This document shows positions 50,557 to 59,968 of a stretch of DNA of 64,000 nt, piece by piece. Each line of letters starts with the position of its first letter. Position 1 is the stretch's first letter. This DNA comes from Microbacterium faecale (GTDB lineage Bacteria > Actinomycetota > Actinomycetes > Actinomycetales > Microbacteriaceae), in contig NZ_BMHO01000001.1 in NCBI RefSeq assembly GCF_014640975.1, positions 258,166 through 322,165 on the forward strand, read 5' to 3'. The notes under the pieces are model-generated. The model did not search any database. It worked only from the letters and a program-made list of their open reading frames with translations, and was not told the origin of the DNA. Position numbers and translations under genes: made by a program.

Positions 50557-51726
50557 TCATCGTTCGAGAACCACCGCGAGTCCCTGGCCGACCCCGATGC
50601 AGATGGCTGCGACGGCAACGCCGGATCCGCGGCGCGCGAGCTCGTGCGCGGCGTGGCCGATGATGCGCCCGCCGGACGCGCCGAGCGGGTGGCCGATCGC
50701 GAGCGCACCGCCGTGGATGTTGACCTTCTCCGGGTCCAGGTCGGGCCAGCCGGCGATGCACGCGAGGCTCTGCGAAGCAAACGCCTCGTTCAGCTCGACG
50801 ATGTCGACATCGGCCCACGTGCGGCCCGCGCGTGCGAGCGCCTTGTTCGCGGCCTCGATCGGCGCGATCGGGAATTCGTCCGGATCCACGCCGTGCGCGC
50901 CGCGACCCGTGATGCGAGCGAGCGGCTCGACGTCAAGCACGCCCTCCGCGCCGAGCAGCACCGCGGAGGCGCCGTCATTGATCGACGACGAGTTGCCGGC
51001 AGTCACGGATCCGTCGCTCGCGAACAGGGCCCGAAGCCCGGCGAGCTTCTCGACGGTGCTGCCGTCGCGGATCCCCTCGTCGCGCGCGAGCTCGGCTCCG
51101 TCGACCTGCACGATCTCGCGGTCGTACACGCCCTCCGCCCACGCGCGCGCGGCGAGCTCGTGGCTGCGCACCGCGAACTCGTCCTGCTGCTCACGGCTGA
51201 TGTTCCAGGAGCGGGCGGTCTTCTCCGCGGCCTCGCCGTTCGAGATCGTCCAGTGCGTCGGCAGGTTCCGATTGACCATGCGCCAGCCGATCGACGTGTT
51301 CCACATCGTCGGGTTGCCGCCCGCCGGGAACGGCTTCGGCGACTTCTCGACGACGAAAGGCGCGCGTGTCATCGACTCGACGCCGCCGGCGAGGATCACG
51401 TCGGCGTCGCCCGCCTCGATCGCGCGGGATCCCTGCACGACCGCCTCGAGCGACGAGGCACAGAGGCGGTTGACGGTCACGCCGGTGACGGAGGTGGGGA
51501 ATCCGGCGAGCAGCGCGCCGAAGCGCGCGACGTTGCGGTTGTCCTCCCCGGCCTGGTTCGCGTCACCGAAGATGACGTCGGCGATGCGCGCCGGGTCGAT
51601 CCCCGTGCGCTCCACGCTCGCTTTCATCACGGTCGCGGCGAGGTCATCCGGGCGCACGCCCGCGAGGGCGCCACCCGCCCGGCCGAACGGTGTGCGAACG
51701 GCGTCATAGATGTAGGTGCCGGACAT
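50557..51726 (-). CDS. pcaF: Beta-ketoadipyl-CoA thiolase PcaF
   Basis: 389 residues. Thiolase active sites: NRLCASSLEAV (Cys), VELNEAFA, GGALAIGHPLGASGGR (His) and the C-terminal CIGVGQGLAVVLE (Cys). It cleaves 3-oxoadipyl-CoA to succinyl-CoA and acetyl-CoA. The ATG at 51726 follows GGAGGGGAATGAC and lies one base after the pcaJ stop. Preceded by the CoA-transferase genes, so PcaF rather than a general acetyl-CoA acetyltransferase. Confidence 0.93.
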   Translation of the reverse strand: MSGTYIYDAVRTPFGRAGGALAGVRPDDLAATVMKASVERTGIDPARIADVIFGDANQAGEDNRNVARFGALLAGFPTSVTGVTVNRLCASSLEAVVQGSRAIEAGDADVILAGGVESMTRAPFVVEKSPKPFPAGGNPTMWNTSIGWRMVNRNLPTHWTISNGEAAEKTARSWNISREQQDEFAVRSHELAARAWAEGVYDREIVQVDGAELARDEGIRDGSTVEKLAGLRALFASDGSVTAGNSSSINDGASAVLLGAEGVLDVEPLARITGRGAHGVDPDEFPIAPIEAANKALARAGRTWADVDIVELNEAFASQSLACIAGWPDLDPEKVNIHGGALAIGHPLGASGGRIIGHAAHELARRGSGVAVAAICIGVGQGLAVVLER

Positions 51727-51727
51727 G

Positions 51728-52375
51728 TCATTCCCCTCCGAGATCGAGGCCGGTGAGCTCTTCGAGCTCGGTGACCGTGTTGGATCCGAACGCCTCACGC
51801 ACGCGGAAGCCCTCGTCCGTGACGTCGAAGATCGCGTGATCCGTGTAGACGCGCGTGACGCAGCCGACGCCCGTGAGCGGGTAGGTGCACGCCGCGACGA
51901 GCTTCGACTCGCCGGTCTTCGTCAGCAGGTCGGTCATGACGTACACGCTCTTGGCGCCGATCGCGAGGTCCATCGCGCCACCCACGGCGGGAATCGCGCC
52001 GGGAGCACCGGTCGACCAGTTCGCAAGATCGCCGTTCTGCGCGACCTGGAAGGCGCCGAGCACGCACACGTCGAGGTGCCCGCCGCGCATCATGCCGAAC
52101 GAATCGGCGTGATGGAAGAACGCGGCGCCGGGCACGGCCGTGACCGGCTGCTTCCCGGCGTTGATGAGGTCGGGGTCGATCCATCCGTCCTCCGGAGCCG
52201 CGCCCATGCCGAGCAGCCCGTTCTCCGTGTGGAGGATGATCTCCTCGTCCTCCGGCAGGTAGTTGGCGACGAGGGTCGGCGCCCCGATCCCGAGGTTCAC
52301 ATACGCGCCCTCCGGGATGTCCGCGGCGATCCGTGCCGCGAGATCCTTGCGACTGATGCGGGTGAGCTCACTCAT
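51728..52375 (-). CDS. pcaJ: 3-oxoadipate CoA-transferase subunit B PcaJ
   Basis: 215 residues. Family I CoA-transferase beta subunit, with the catalytic Glu in the IILHTENGLLGMG motif and 'YVNLGIGAPTLVANY' start. ATG at 52375 overlaps the pcaI stop. The long frame upstream lies inside pcaI and is not used. Works with PcaI to give 3-oxoadipyl-CoA. Confidence 0.93.
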   Translation of the reverse strand: MSELTRISRKDLAARIAADIPEGAYVNLGIGAPTLVANYLPEDEEIILHTENGLLGMGAAPEDGWIDPDLINAGKQPVTAVPGAAFFHHADSFGMMRGGHLDVCVLGAFQVAQNGDLANWSTGAPGAIPAVGGAMDLAIGAKSVYVMTDLLTKTGESKLVAACTYPLTGVGCVTRVYTDHAIFDVTDEGFRVREAFGSNTVTELEELTGLDLGGE

Positions 52376-53118
52376 CGTGCGTCCTCCTTCGCCTCGAGCG
52401 ACCGGCCTTCGATATCGACGCCGCCCACGAACTCGCGATCGTTCAGCCAGCGCCGCTCGCCGACCGCGACGACGCGATCGACGAAGAGGCCCGGCGTCAC
52501 GACGCGCTCCGGGTCGATGGATCCGAGCTCGACGACGCGGTCGACCTGCACCACACTCGTGGCCGCGGCCGACGCCATGATCGGGCCGAAGTTGCGGGCC
52601 GTCTCGCGGTAGATCACGTTGCCCCAGCGGTCGGCCTCGAGGCCCGACACGAGCGCGAAGTCCGCGCGGATCGGGTACTCGAGCGCGTACGTCCTGCCGT
52701 CGATCTCGCGCGTCTCCTTGCCCTCGGCGAGCTGCGTGCCGACGCCGGTCGGGGTGAAGAAGGCGCCGATGCCGGCGCCCGCGGCGCGGATCCGCTCGGC
52801 GAGGTTGCCCTGCGGCACGAGCTCGAGTTCGATTCTGCCGTCGCGGTAGAGCTCGTCGAACACCCACGAGTCGGTCTGGCGCGGGAACGAGCACACGATC
52901 TTGCGAACGCGGCCGGCCGCGAGGAGCGCGGCGAGACCCGTGTCTCCGTTGCCGGCGTTGTTGTTCACGATCGTGAGGTCGGTCGCCCCCTGTGCGATCA
53001 GCGCGTCGATCAGCTCGACCGGCTGACCGGCACGACCGAACCCGCCGATCATGACGGTGTTCCCGTCTTCGATCCCCGCGACGGCGTCGGCGACGCCCGC
53101 GACTTCCTTATCGATCAT
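52372..53118 (-). CDS. pcaI: 3-oxoadipate CoA-transferase subunit A PcaI
   Basis: 248 residues. The alpha-subunit motif MIGGFGRAGQPVELIDALI and FFTPTGVGTQLAEGKETR are clear. ATG at 53118 follows GGAGGTTCGG. First gene of pcaIJF; an operator-like duplicated palindrome lies 17 bp upstream. The pcaGHBCD genes are not in the window. Confidence 0.92.
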   Translation of the reverse strand: MIDKEVAGVADAVAGIEDGNTVMIGGFGRAGQPVELIDALIAQGATDLTIVNNNAGNGDTGLAALLAAGRVRKIVCSFPRQTDSWVFDELYRDGRIELELVPQGNLAERIRAAGAGIGAFFTPTGVGTQLAEGKETREIDGRTYALEYPIRADFALVSGLEADRWGNVIYRETARNFGPIMASAAATSVVQVDRVVELGSIDPERVVTPGLFVDRVVAVGERRWLNDREFVGGVDIEGRSLEAKEDAR

Positions 53119-53134
53119 CCGAACCTCCACGGTG

Positions 53135-53166
53135 TTCGCTGTGCGAACAGGCGTTCGCTGTGCGAA
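53135..53166. promoter_or_regulatory. Tandem IclR-type operator upstream of pcaI
   Basis: Two copies of the palindrome TTCGCTGTGCGAA (53135-53147 and 53154-53166), 19 bp apart centre to centre, in the region between divergent pcaI and the MFS gene. IclR-family regulators such as PcaR bind TTCG/CGAA-type repeats. The IclR gene of this cluster is the natural candidate, and it may control both directions. Confidence 0.72.
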
Positions 53167-53347
53167 TCCAGGGTACCGCGCGGCGGCGCGATTAGCCAGG
53201 GATTGCGCCGCCGACCACGCGCGCGGATCGACCAGGCTGATATCTCGCATCATCAGATCAGCGGATCGGATCCGCCGCGCCCGGGCTAGATTCCAGTCAG
53301 GTCATGCCGTGTCGACGTGGATGCGGCGATCGGACAAGGGAGTTCGC

Positions 53348-54538
53348 ATGTCTTCAGTCGTTCACGCGGGAACCGCGCGGCGCGCCGGGCTGGCGCAGGT
53401 CATCATCCTGTTGGCCGCCGCGTGCATGCCCGTGATGGCCGCCACGCTCATCACGCCGGTCCTGCCGCAGATGCTGCAGCACTTCTCCGACGTCGACGGC
53501 TACCGGGTGCTCGTGCCGATGATCGTCGGCCTTCCCGCACTCATGGTGGCCGTGTTCGCGCCGTTCGCGGGACAGATCGTCGACCGCGTCGGCCGCAAGA
53601 CCCTCATCGTCGTGGCGCTCGTCGCCTACGCGTTCATGGGCGTGATCCCCGCATTCGTCGACGGCCTCACGATGATCCTCCTCTCGCGCCTCGCACTCGG
53701 CGTCAGCGAGTCGGCGATCATCACGGTCGCGACCGCGCTGATCGTCGACTACTTCCACGAGGACCACAAGCGCAACCGCTACCTCGGGCTGCAGGGCGCG
53801 GCCGGCGCGATCGGCGCGACGGTGTTCATCATCGTCGGCACCATCCTCGGCACGCAGGGCTGGCGCGCACCGTTCTGGATCTACCTCATCAGCCTCGTCA
53901 TCGCGCTGCCGGCGCTCTGGCTGCTCTGGGAGCCGCGGGCGGCGGCCACGGGCGAATCGGTCGAGCGGGGCCGGATCCCGTGGGGGCGCCTCTGGGGCCC
54001 ACTGATCGTGACCGTCTTCGGCGGCATCACGTTCTACGCGCTCGTCGTCAACCTGCCGGAGATCGTCGCCACCGTCGGCCAGCTCGACGCGGCGAGCCCG
54101 GCGATCGGTGGGCTCGCGGCTCTCGCCTCGGCCGTCGTGGCGACGGGCGGCATCGTGTTCCCGGCGATCAAGCGCCGACTCGATCACCGGGTCGTGCCGC
54201 TCGCGTTCGCGCTCCAGGCCGTCGGCCTCGTGCTGCTGTGGCTCCTCAGCCCGCTCGGCATCCCGGGCGTCGTCGTCGGTGCGCTGATCGCGTCGTTCGG
54301 ATCCGGCCTGTTGCTGCCCGGCTTCCTCACCTGGGTCGTCGTCCGTGCCGGCTTCGCGGAGCGCGGCCGCGTCACCGGTCTGTGGACCGCGGCGTTCTTC
54401 CTGGGCAACTTCCTCGTCGCCCCGGTCGTGAATGGCATCGGCGCGAACATCGGGATCGTCACGGCGATCGGGATCTTCGGCATCATCGCAGCCCCCATCG
54501 CGGTGATCACCTGGGTGGCCTCCCGGCCCGGACGCTGA
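53348..54538 (+). CDS. MFS transporter
   Basis: 396 residues, 12 membrane helices. The loop 2-3 motif GQIVDRVGRKTLIV and PVLPQML near the start are typical. Divergent from pcaI with the operator-like repeats between, so uptake of an aromatic acid or beta-ketoadipate is plausible but the sequence also resembles drug-efflux MFS (DHA1). The ATG at 53348 is preferred; the upstream frame would run through the operator. Followed by a terminator. Confidence 0.83.
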   Translation: MSSVVHAGTARRAGLAQVIILLAAACMPVMAATLITPVLPQMLQHFSDVDGYRVLVPMIVGLPALMVAVFAPFAGQIVDRVGRKTLIVVALVAYAFMGVIPAFVDGLTMILLSRLALGVSESAIITVATALIVDYFHEDHKRNRYLGLQGAAGAIGATVFIIVGTILGTQGWRAPFWIYLISLVIALPALWLLWEPRAAATGESVERGRIPWGRLWGPLIVTVFGGITFYALVVNLPEIVATVGQLDAASPAIGGLAALASAVVATGGIVFPAIKRRLDHRVVPLAFALQAVGLVLLWLLSPLGIPGVVVGALIASFGSGLLLPGFLTWVVVRAGFAERGRVTGLWTAAFFLGNFLVAPVVNGIGANIGIVTAIGIFGIIAAPIAVITWVASRPGR

Positions 54539-54575
54539 GCTGGATGCGGCCGGGGAGATCCCCGGCCCCGCGACC

Positions 54576-54615
54576 CAGAAGAGGGGCGCCGGACACGGTC
54601 CGGGCCCCTCTTCTG
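54576..54615. terminator. Bidirectional terminator between the MFS gene and the GH78 gene
   Basis: Outer arms CAGAAGAGGGGC / GCCCCTCTTCTG with inner CCGGAC / GTCCGG, one bulged base and a three-base loop, followed by TTTCAT. It separates the convergent MFS and rhamnosidase genes. Confidence 0.85.
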
Positions 54616-54617
54616 TT

Positions 54618-57371
54618 TCATCGTGAGTGCAGACCCCGACGCTCGTTCAGCGCCATGAGGCGCGCGGCGATCTGATCCTGCACGTGCGGGGGCACGTCGA
54701 ACAGTCCTGCCGGAAGCGCATCCTGCAATGTCCATTCGATCCGCCGTCGCAGCGTCGCCGCGAGCTCAGGACTGAAGGCCTCGATCGGTTCCCAGATCGC
54801 CGCTCGCGCCTCGGCATCGTCGACGACGTCGCGGAACGTCGACCAGAACGCGACGGGAGCGAAGACCTCACTCTGCTCGACGATCGTCCACGAGTGGTCG
54901 CCCGATCCGACGGACAACTTCCGCCCGTCAGGGAGCTCGACGTCGGCGGTGGCGTGCGCCGGCACGCGCAACCGCAGCCGGACCTGTGCGCCCTCGCGCC
55001 GCCAGCCGCCCTCGATCCGACCGGAGGGCGAGAACAGAGTCGCCTCGACATGGTCGAGCTCGCGGCACACCACCGGCGCGAACCGAATCACCCGGTAGGC
55101 GTCTGCCGCAGGCGAGATGCCCGCCAGCCTGCGGTAGAGCCAGTCTGCAACGGCACCGAACGCGTAATGGTTGAACGACGTCATCTCGCCGGAATTGATC
55201 GTGCCGTCAGGCTGCAGCGAGTCCCATCGCTCCCAGATCGTGGTCGCGCCCATCGTCACGGGGTACAGCCAGGAGGGGAAGTCGGTCTGAAGCAGCAGCC
55301 GGATGGCAGCGTCTCCATGTCCGGTGTCGGCGAGAGCATCGAGGATCAGCGGCGTCCCGACGAAGCCGGTAGCGATGCGGTAGCCGTTGCGGCGGGTGAG
55401 ATCGGCCAGCCGCTCCCCCAGCTTCTCGCGCATCGGCTGGTCCGCCACGATACCGAACTGCAATGCGAGCGAATAGGCCGTCGGCGAATCCGACGCCATC
55501 CGACCGGCGGGCGTGACGTAATGCGCCAAGAACGCTTCGCGGGTGCGCTCAGCGAGCGCACGATAACCGTCGGCTCCGTCGACCTCGAGCCGTGCCATCC
55601 ACCCGGCCACCAGCGAAGCGGAGCGGAACAGGTGTGCGGTGGCGACGATGTCACGGGCGGTCTTGGCCGCTCCGGGCGCGTCCGACGGGGCGTCCGGGTC
55701 GAGCCAGTCGCCGAACTGATTGTGGTTCTCCCAGACGCCGGCGGGCCCGACGAACGGCACGATCGCGTCGACCCACGAGCGCATGCTGTCCAGCTGCCGC
55801 GCGACGATGCCGGTGTCGCCGAGGCGCCCTGCGAGGACGTCCGGGATCACCGTCGCCGCATCGCCCCACGCAGCCATGGGACCGACCGGGAAGCGAAGCA
55901 CATCGGGCACGACGAATGGCACGATGCCATCTCGCTGGGACTGCTCCGCCGCGAGATCGTCAAGCCAACTGGCGAGAAAACCGGCGCTGTCGAAGAGCGT
56001 CGTAGCGGTCGGTGCGAACACCTGTGCGTCGCCGGTCCACCCCATCCGCTCGTCGCGTTGCGGACAGTCTGTGGGCACGGAGAGGAAGTTTCCGCGCATC
56101 GACCAGAGCACATTCTCATGCAGCCGGTTGAGACCTTCATGCGACGAAGAGAACCAGCCGGTGCGGCGCATGTCGCTGTGCAACACGACCGCGCGTACGC
56201 ATTCGGGGTCGAACTCGGCGGGCCACCCAGTGATCTCGGCGTACCGGAAACCGTGGAAGGTGCCGCGCGGCTCGATCGTGCACTCGCCGCCGCCCAGAAT
56301 GATCCGGTCGGTGGCGGCAGCCCGACGCAGCGGACGCGTCGCCAGCTCGCCGCCGTCGAGCACTTCTGCGTGCCGAATGACGACCTCGTGACCCGCCGGC
56401 CCGTCGACGGTGATACGGAGGCGGCCGACCAGGTTCTGCCCGAAGTCGAGGATCAGCCCGCCCGATGCCGAGCGCAGCACCTCCTGCACGGCCAGCTCGC
56501 CCGTGCGCCGCACCGGCTCCGAGATGCGCGCGACGGGGACCAGGTCGTCGAGGACCACCGCAGCCGGCGAGCCTGATTTCTCTCCGACGAGGCGCAGGTC
56601 GATGCGCTCGCCCTGGTAGATGCCGGATTCGACGATCTCACCGTCGCCAGCGGCCGTCCAGTCGGCGCCGGTGCGGATCACCTCACGCGAGCCGTCGCCG
56701 TATCGCAGGTGCAGTTCGAGAGCCGCCGACGGCTGGTCGCCGTAGACGCGAGTGCCCGTCGGACCGAAACCATATTCTTCGGTGTACCAGGCCCCGGTGA
56801 CCTCGATCGAGAGCCGATGCTCGCCCTCCACGAGCCGGGCGGTGACATCGACCGAGTCGTGCAGCACGCGCGAATCGTAGCTCGTCCAACCGGGCCCGAG
56901 CACGCTGTCGTCGATCTCGCTGCCGTCGATCTCGACGGTCGCCGCGCCGAGGGCGGCGACGTGTACGACGGCGTCGACGAGACCTGGTCGGATGTCGATC
57001 GTCCGACTGAGCAGGACGGGCTGAGCGGGGCGCTCCGGAGCGGCGAGGCCGATGAACGGAGCCTTCCAATCAGCGACGATCGCGGAGCGCACCGGCAGCG
57101 GCGCGGACCACGGCGTCCAGTCGCCGGCGGCCGACTGCGCGCGCACGCGCACCTCGTGGGGTGCCTCGTCGAGATCGGCAAACGGCCAGCCGACGAAGAC
57201 GTTGGCGGTCGTGTCGAGGACGGCTGCTTCATCGTCGTCAAGGCGAACCTCGACGCGCCGCTGCGACCAGCCGGGCTCGTCGGTCTCGACGACCCACGAA
57301 ATCCTCGGGCGCGCGGTTGCGACGAATGGAGAATCGCTGCGGTATTCTGCGCGGAGCGCGATCGTTGTCAT
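54618..57371 (-). CDS. GH78 alpha-L-rhamnosidase
   Basis: 917 residues, normal for GH78. The N-terminal beta-sandwich domains start with SDSPFVATARPRISWVVE and include WTSYDSRVLHDSVDVT. The (alpha/alpha)6 core has the catalytic DCPQRDERMGWTGDAQVF with its general-acid Glu/Asp pair and, later, WERWDSLQPDG. There is no signal peptide, so it acts in the cytoplasm on imported rhamnosides. It starts at 57371, one base from the GH3 stop, and is the last gene of the importer operon. Confidence 0.92.
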   Translation of the reverse strand: MTTIALRAEYRSDSPFVATARPRISWVVETDEPGWSQRRVEVRLDDDEAAVLDTTANVFVGWPFADLDEAPHEVRVRAQSAAGDWTPWSAPLPVRSAIVADWKAPFIGLAAPERPAQPVLLSRTIDIRPGLVDAVVHVAALGAATVEIDGSEIDDSVLGPGWTSYDSRVLHDSVDVTARLVEGEHRLSIEVTGAWYTEEYGFGPTGTRVYGDQPSAALELHLRYGDGSREVIRTGADWTAAGDGEIVESGIYQGERIDLRLVGEKSGSPAAVVLDDLVPVARISEPVRRTGELAVQEVLRSASGGLILDFGQNLVGRLRITVDGPAGHEVVIRHAEVLDGGELATRPLRRAAATDRIILGGGECTIEPRGTFHGFRYAEITGWPAEFDPECVRAVVLHSDMRRTGWFSSSHEGLNRLHENVLWSMRGNFLSVPTDCPQRDERMGWTGDAQVFAPTATTLFDSAGFLASWLDDLAAEQSQRDGIVPFVVPDVLRFPVGPMAAWGDAATVIPDVLAGRLGDTGIVARQLDSMRSWVDAIVPFVGPAGVWENHNQFGDWLDPDAPSDAPGAAKTARDIVATAHLFRSASLVAGWMARLEVDGADGYRALAERTREAFLAHYVTPAGRMASDSPTAYSLALQFGIVADQPMREKLGERLADLTRRNGYRIATGFVGTPLILDALADTGHGDAAIRLLLQTDFPSWLYPVTMGATTIWERWDSLQPDGTINSGEMTSFNHYAFGAVADWLYRRLAGISPAADAYRVIRFAPVVCRELDHVEATLFSPSGRIEGGWRREGAQVRLRLRVPAHATADVELPDGRKLSVGSGDHSWTIVEQSEVFAPVAFWSTFRDVVDDAEARAAIWEPIEAFSPELAATLRRRIEWTLQDALPAGLFDVPPHVQDQIAARLMALNERRGLHSR

Positions 57372-59126
57372 TCAGGCGTCCTTCATAATGTCGAGTCCAT
57401 GGCCGAGCGGGAAGAGCGGGTCGACGGTATCGGCACCGGCGTCCGGGGCGGCTGCCTCGACGGCCGCCATACTGCGCGGCAGCTCGAACGGGAGTCGACC
57501 TTCGGGCGGAACGACGCCGGTGAGCGCATCGATCAGCGCCGCATCGCTGGCGCCGAAGTCACCGACCAGCGCGGCCGCGTGCGGCTCGATCTCGGTGAGG
57601 ATCGCGGGCCGTGTCAGCGTCACGACGACCACGGTCGGCGCGTGCGCGGCGACGCGAGCGATCTCGGTGACGTCCTCGTCTGGAAAATCGAGCGAGCCCT
57701 GCTGCATACCGGCTTCAAGGAAGTAGGTGTCGCGCGGCTCGAACGGAGCGGTCCGGCGAATGAACGCCAGTTCCGCCTCCTCCAGCGAAGCGACGGTCCA
57801 GCCGTCTGGGAGGGCGTCGGGCGACACCCCGTCGAGGTAGACGCGGTGAGCCCTCCGGATCGGCAGGGTCGCGGCCTCGTACTTCAACACGGTGACCGCC
57901 CGACTCTGCGCCCGCCGACCGGCCGCGACGTCCGCAACCCGCGGCAGCACGTACGCGTCGGGCCGCCGCGCTAACTCGGTGTCGGCCAAGCCCATCCGAA
58001 TGAGCACGGTCGCGGTCCGGGCGGCCGCGGTCGTGATCGTCTCCTCCGAGACGGCGCCGGAGGCGACCAGGTCGAGCACCGCGGCGGTGTCGTGCTCACC
58101 GCCGAACTGGTCGACACCGGCTGCCAGCAGGGCCGCGTATCGCTCACCGACGCTGAGGTGTTCCACTCCCCAGGCACGGGCCGGGAACGGCTTGCCGAAT
58201 ACCTCGGCGTCGGTGACGAGGCCGAAGTCGCTGAGCACCATGCCGTCGTAGCCGAGCTCTTCGCGCAGCAGCCCGGTGATGATGTCGCGGTTATACCCGA
58301 AGCCGACCTCGGGAATGGCGCGGCCGCCACGGCGCAGCCCGACGGGCACGCCGTAGTAGGGCATGATTGCCGCGGCGCCCGCGTCGATCGCCGCACGAAA
58401 CGGCTCGAGATGCTCCTCGAAGCGGCCCGCCGGATAGACCTGCTCGCGTCCGTAGGGGAAGTGCGGGTCCTCACCATCGAGTTGCGCGCCACCGCCAGGG
58501 AAGTGCTTGACCACCGCCGCCACACTCTCCTCGCTGAGATGCTCGCCCTGTAGCCCCTCGAGGAATGCGCGCAGCAGGCGGGAGGTCTCGCTTGGCAAGG
58601 TACCGAAGCTCTGCGCCTGACGCGCCCAACGTGCCTCGGTGGTGAGATCGACCTGCGGGTGCAGCGCCATCCGAATTCCCATGGTGCGATAGTCGTCGCG
58701 GACGGTGCGGCCGAAGCGACGCACCTCATCCGCGTCGCCGATTGCACCGAGACCGAGCGGCTCGGGCCACTGCGAGACACCGTGGGCGGCGTGCGCTGCG
58801 CCGGCGTTCTGCACGAAGGAGTGGCGCGGATCGGTCGAGAAGACCAGCGGCAGGCCGTTCCCCTCGTCGCGCGCGAGGGTCTGCAGCCGGTCGGTGACCT
58901 CAGCGGTCTCGGCAGGCGACGGTATCGCACTGAGGCAGAAGAAGCGGATGCCGCGATCGATGATGAGCTCGCGCAGGGACGGCCCCAACGGCGAAGGCTC
59001 GTCGAGGTCCTGTCCGGCGCGGAGCATCACGATCGGATGGAAGAGCAGGCCGACGCGATCGGCGACGGGCAGCGCCTCGACGAGGGTCCGTGCCTGCTGG
59101 TCGATGGCGAGGGCTTCGATGGTCAT
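57372..59126 (-). CDS. GH3 glycoside hydrolase
   Basis: 584 residues, shorter than the 700-800 of full beta-glucosidases with a Fn3 domain. The (beta/alpha)8 part has KHFPGGGAQLDGEDPHFPYG and the nucleophile Asp in YDGMVLSDFG. The alpha/beta-sandwich part follows. No signal peptide; cytoplasmic. Coupled to the ABC ATPase upstream (overlap) and the GH78 downstream. It likely trims a beta-linked sugar (glucose or xylose) from the imported rhamnoside. Confidence 0.88.
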   Translation of the reverse strand: MTIEALAIDQQARTLVEALPVADRVGLLFHPIVMLRAGQDLDEPSPLGPSLRELIIDRGIRFFCLSAIPSPAETAEVTDRLQTLARDEGNGLPLVFSTDPRHSFVQNAGAAHAAHGVSQWPEPLGLGAIGDADEVRRFGRTVRDDYRTMGIRMALHPQVDLTTEARWARQAQSFGTLPSETSRLLRAFLEGLQGEHLSEESVAAVVKHFPGGGAQLDGEDPHFPYGREQVYPAGRFEEHLEPFRAAIDAGAAAIMPYYGVPVGLRRGGRAIPEVGFGYNRDIITGLLREELGYDGMVLSDFGLVTDAEVFGKPFPARAWGVEHLSVGERYAALLAAGVDQFGGEHDTAAVLDLVASGAVSEETITTAAARTATVLIRMGLADTELARRPDAYVLPRVADVAAGRRAQSRAVTVLKYEAATLPIRRAHRVYLDGVSPDALPDGWTVASLEEAELAFIRRTAPFEPRDTYFLEAGMQQGSLDFPDEDVTEIARVAAHAPTVVVVTLTRPAILTEIEPHAAALVGDFGASDAALIDALTGVVPPEGRLPFELPRSMAAVEAAAPDAGADTVDPLFPLGHGLDIMKDA

Positions 59127-59968
59127 GCAGCGGCCTTTCGGAGAGCGAGCTCGGCGCGGCGCTCGGCCTGTCGCGCGGGGTCGGCGACGGGAGAGGCCAG
59201 CAGGAGCCGCTGGGTATAGGGGTGTTGGGGAGCTCCTGTGACGGTCTCGCCGTCACCCCATTCGACGATCTCGCCGCCCTGCATCACAGCGACGCGGTGG
59301 CTCAACGCGCGCACCACGTTCAAATCGTGCGAGATGAAGAGATACGCCACGCCGGTGCGCTGCTGCACCTCGAGGAAGAGTTCGAGCACGCGGGCCTGCG
59401 TGGTGAGGTCGAGGGCTGAAACCGGTTCGTCGCACACGATCAGCTTCGGCTCGAGCGCGAGCGCCCGTGCGATCGCGACGCGTTGGCGCTGGCCGCCGCT
59501 GAACTCGCGCGGCAGACGTCCAGCGGCATCGCTCGGCAACCCGACCAGGTCGAGCAGGTCGGCAATGCGGCCGCGAGCAGCGGCGGCCGAGACGCCGCGG
59601 GCGCGCAACGGCTCGGCCAGTGTCTCGCCGATGCTGAGCGCGGGGCTGAGGGACGAGTACGGATCCTGGAAGACGACCTGGATGTCGGCGGCGAGCGCGC
59701 GACGGCGCTCGCGGGGACGCAGCGTGTCGATGCGGCGGCCGTCGAACGCGATCTCCCCGCCGGTGACCGGCGCGAGCCCGAGCACCGCCCGGCCGAGCGT
59801 CGACTTGCCCGAACCGGACTCGCCGACCAGGCCGACGGTCTCGCCAGCGCGCACATCGAGGCTGGTCCCGTGCAGGATCTCGGGCGAGGAACGCCGCAGA
59901 CCGCGGCCCGGGTAGGCGACGCGCAGATCGCGCACGTCGAGCAGGGAGGCGGTGGTTGCGGTGCTCAT
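59123..59968 (-). CDS. Oligopeptide-type ABC ATP-binding protein (OppF/DppF-like)
   Basis: 281 residues. Walker A GESGSGKSTLGRAVL, signature FSGGQRQRVAIARAL, Walker B LIVCDEPVSALD, switch His SHDLNVVRAL. The C-terminal oligopeptide-type end (GAPQHPYTQRLL) is present. It pairs with the fused ATPase encoded just upstream. Overlaps of four bases on both sides. Confidence 0.92.
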   Translation of the reverse strand: MSTATTASLLDVRDLRVAYPGRGLRRSSPEILHGTSLDVRAGETVGLVGESGSGKSTLGRAVLGLAPVTGGEIAFDGRRIDTLRPRERRRALAADIQVVFQDPYSSLSPALSIGETLAEPLRARGVSAAAARGRIADLLDLVGLPSDAAGRLPREFSGGQRQRVAIARALALEPKLIVCDEPVSALDLTTQARVLELFLEVQQRTGVAYLFISHDLNVVRALSHRVAVMQGGEIVEWGDGETVTGAPQHPYTQRLLLASPVADPARQAERRAELALRKAAA

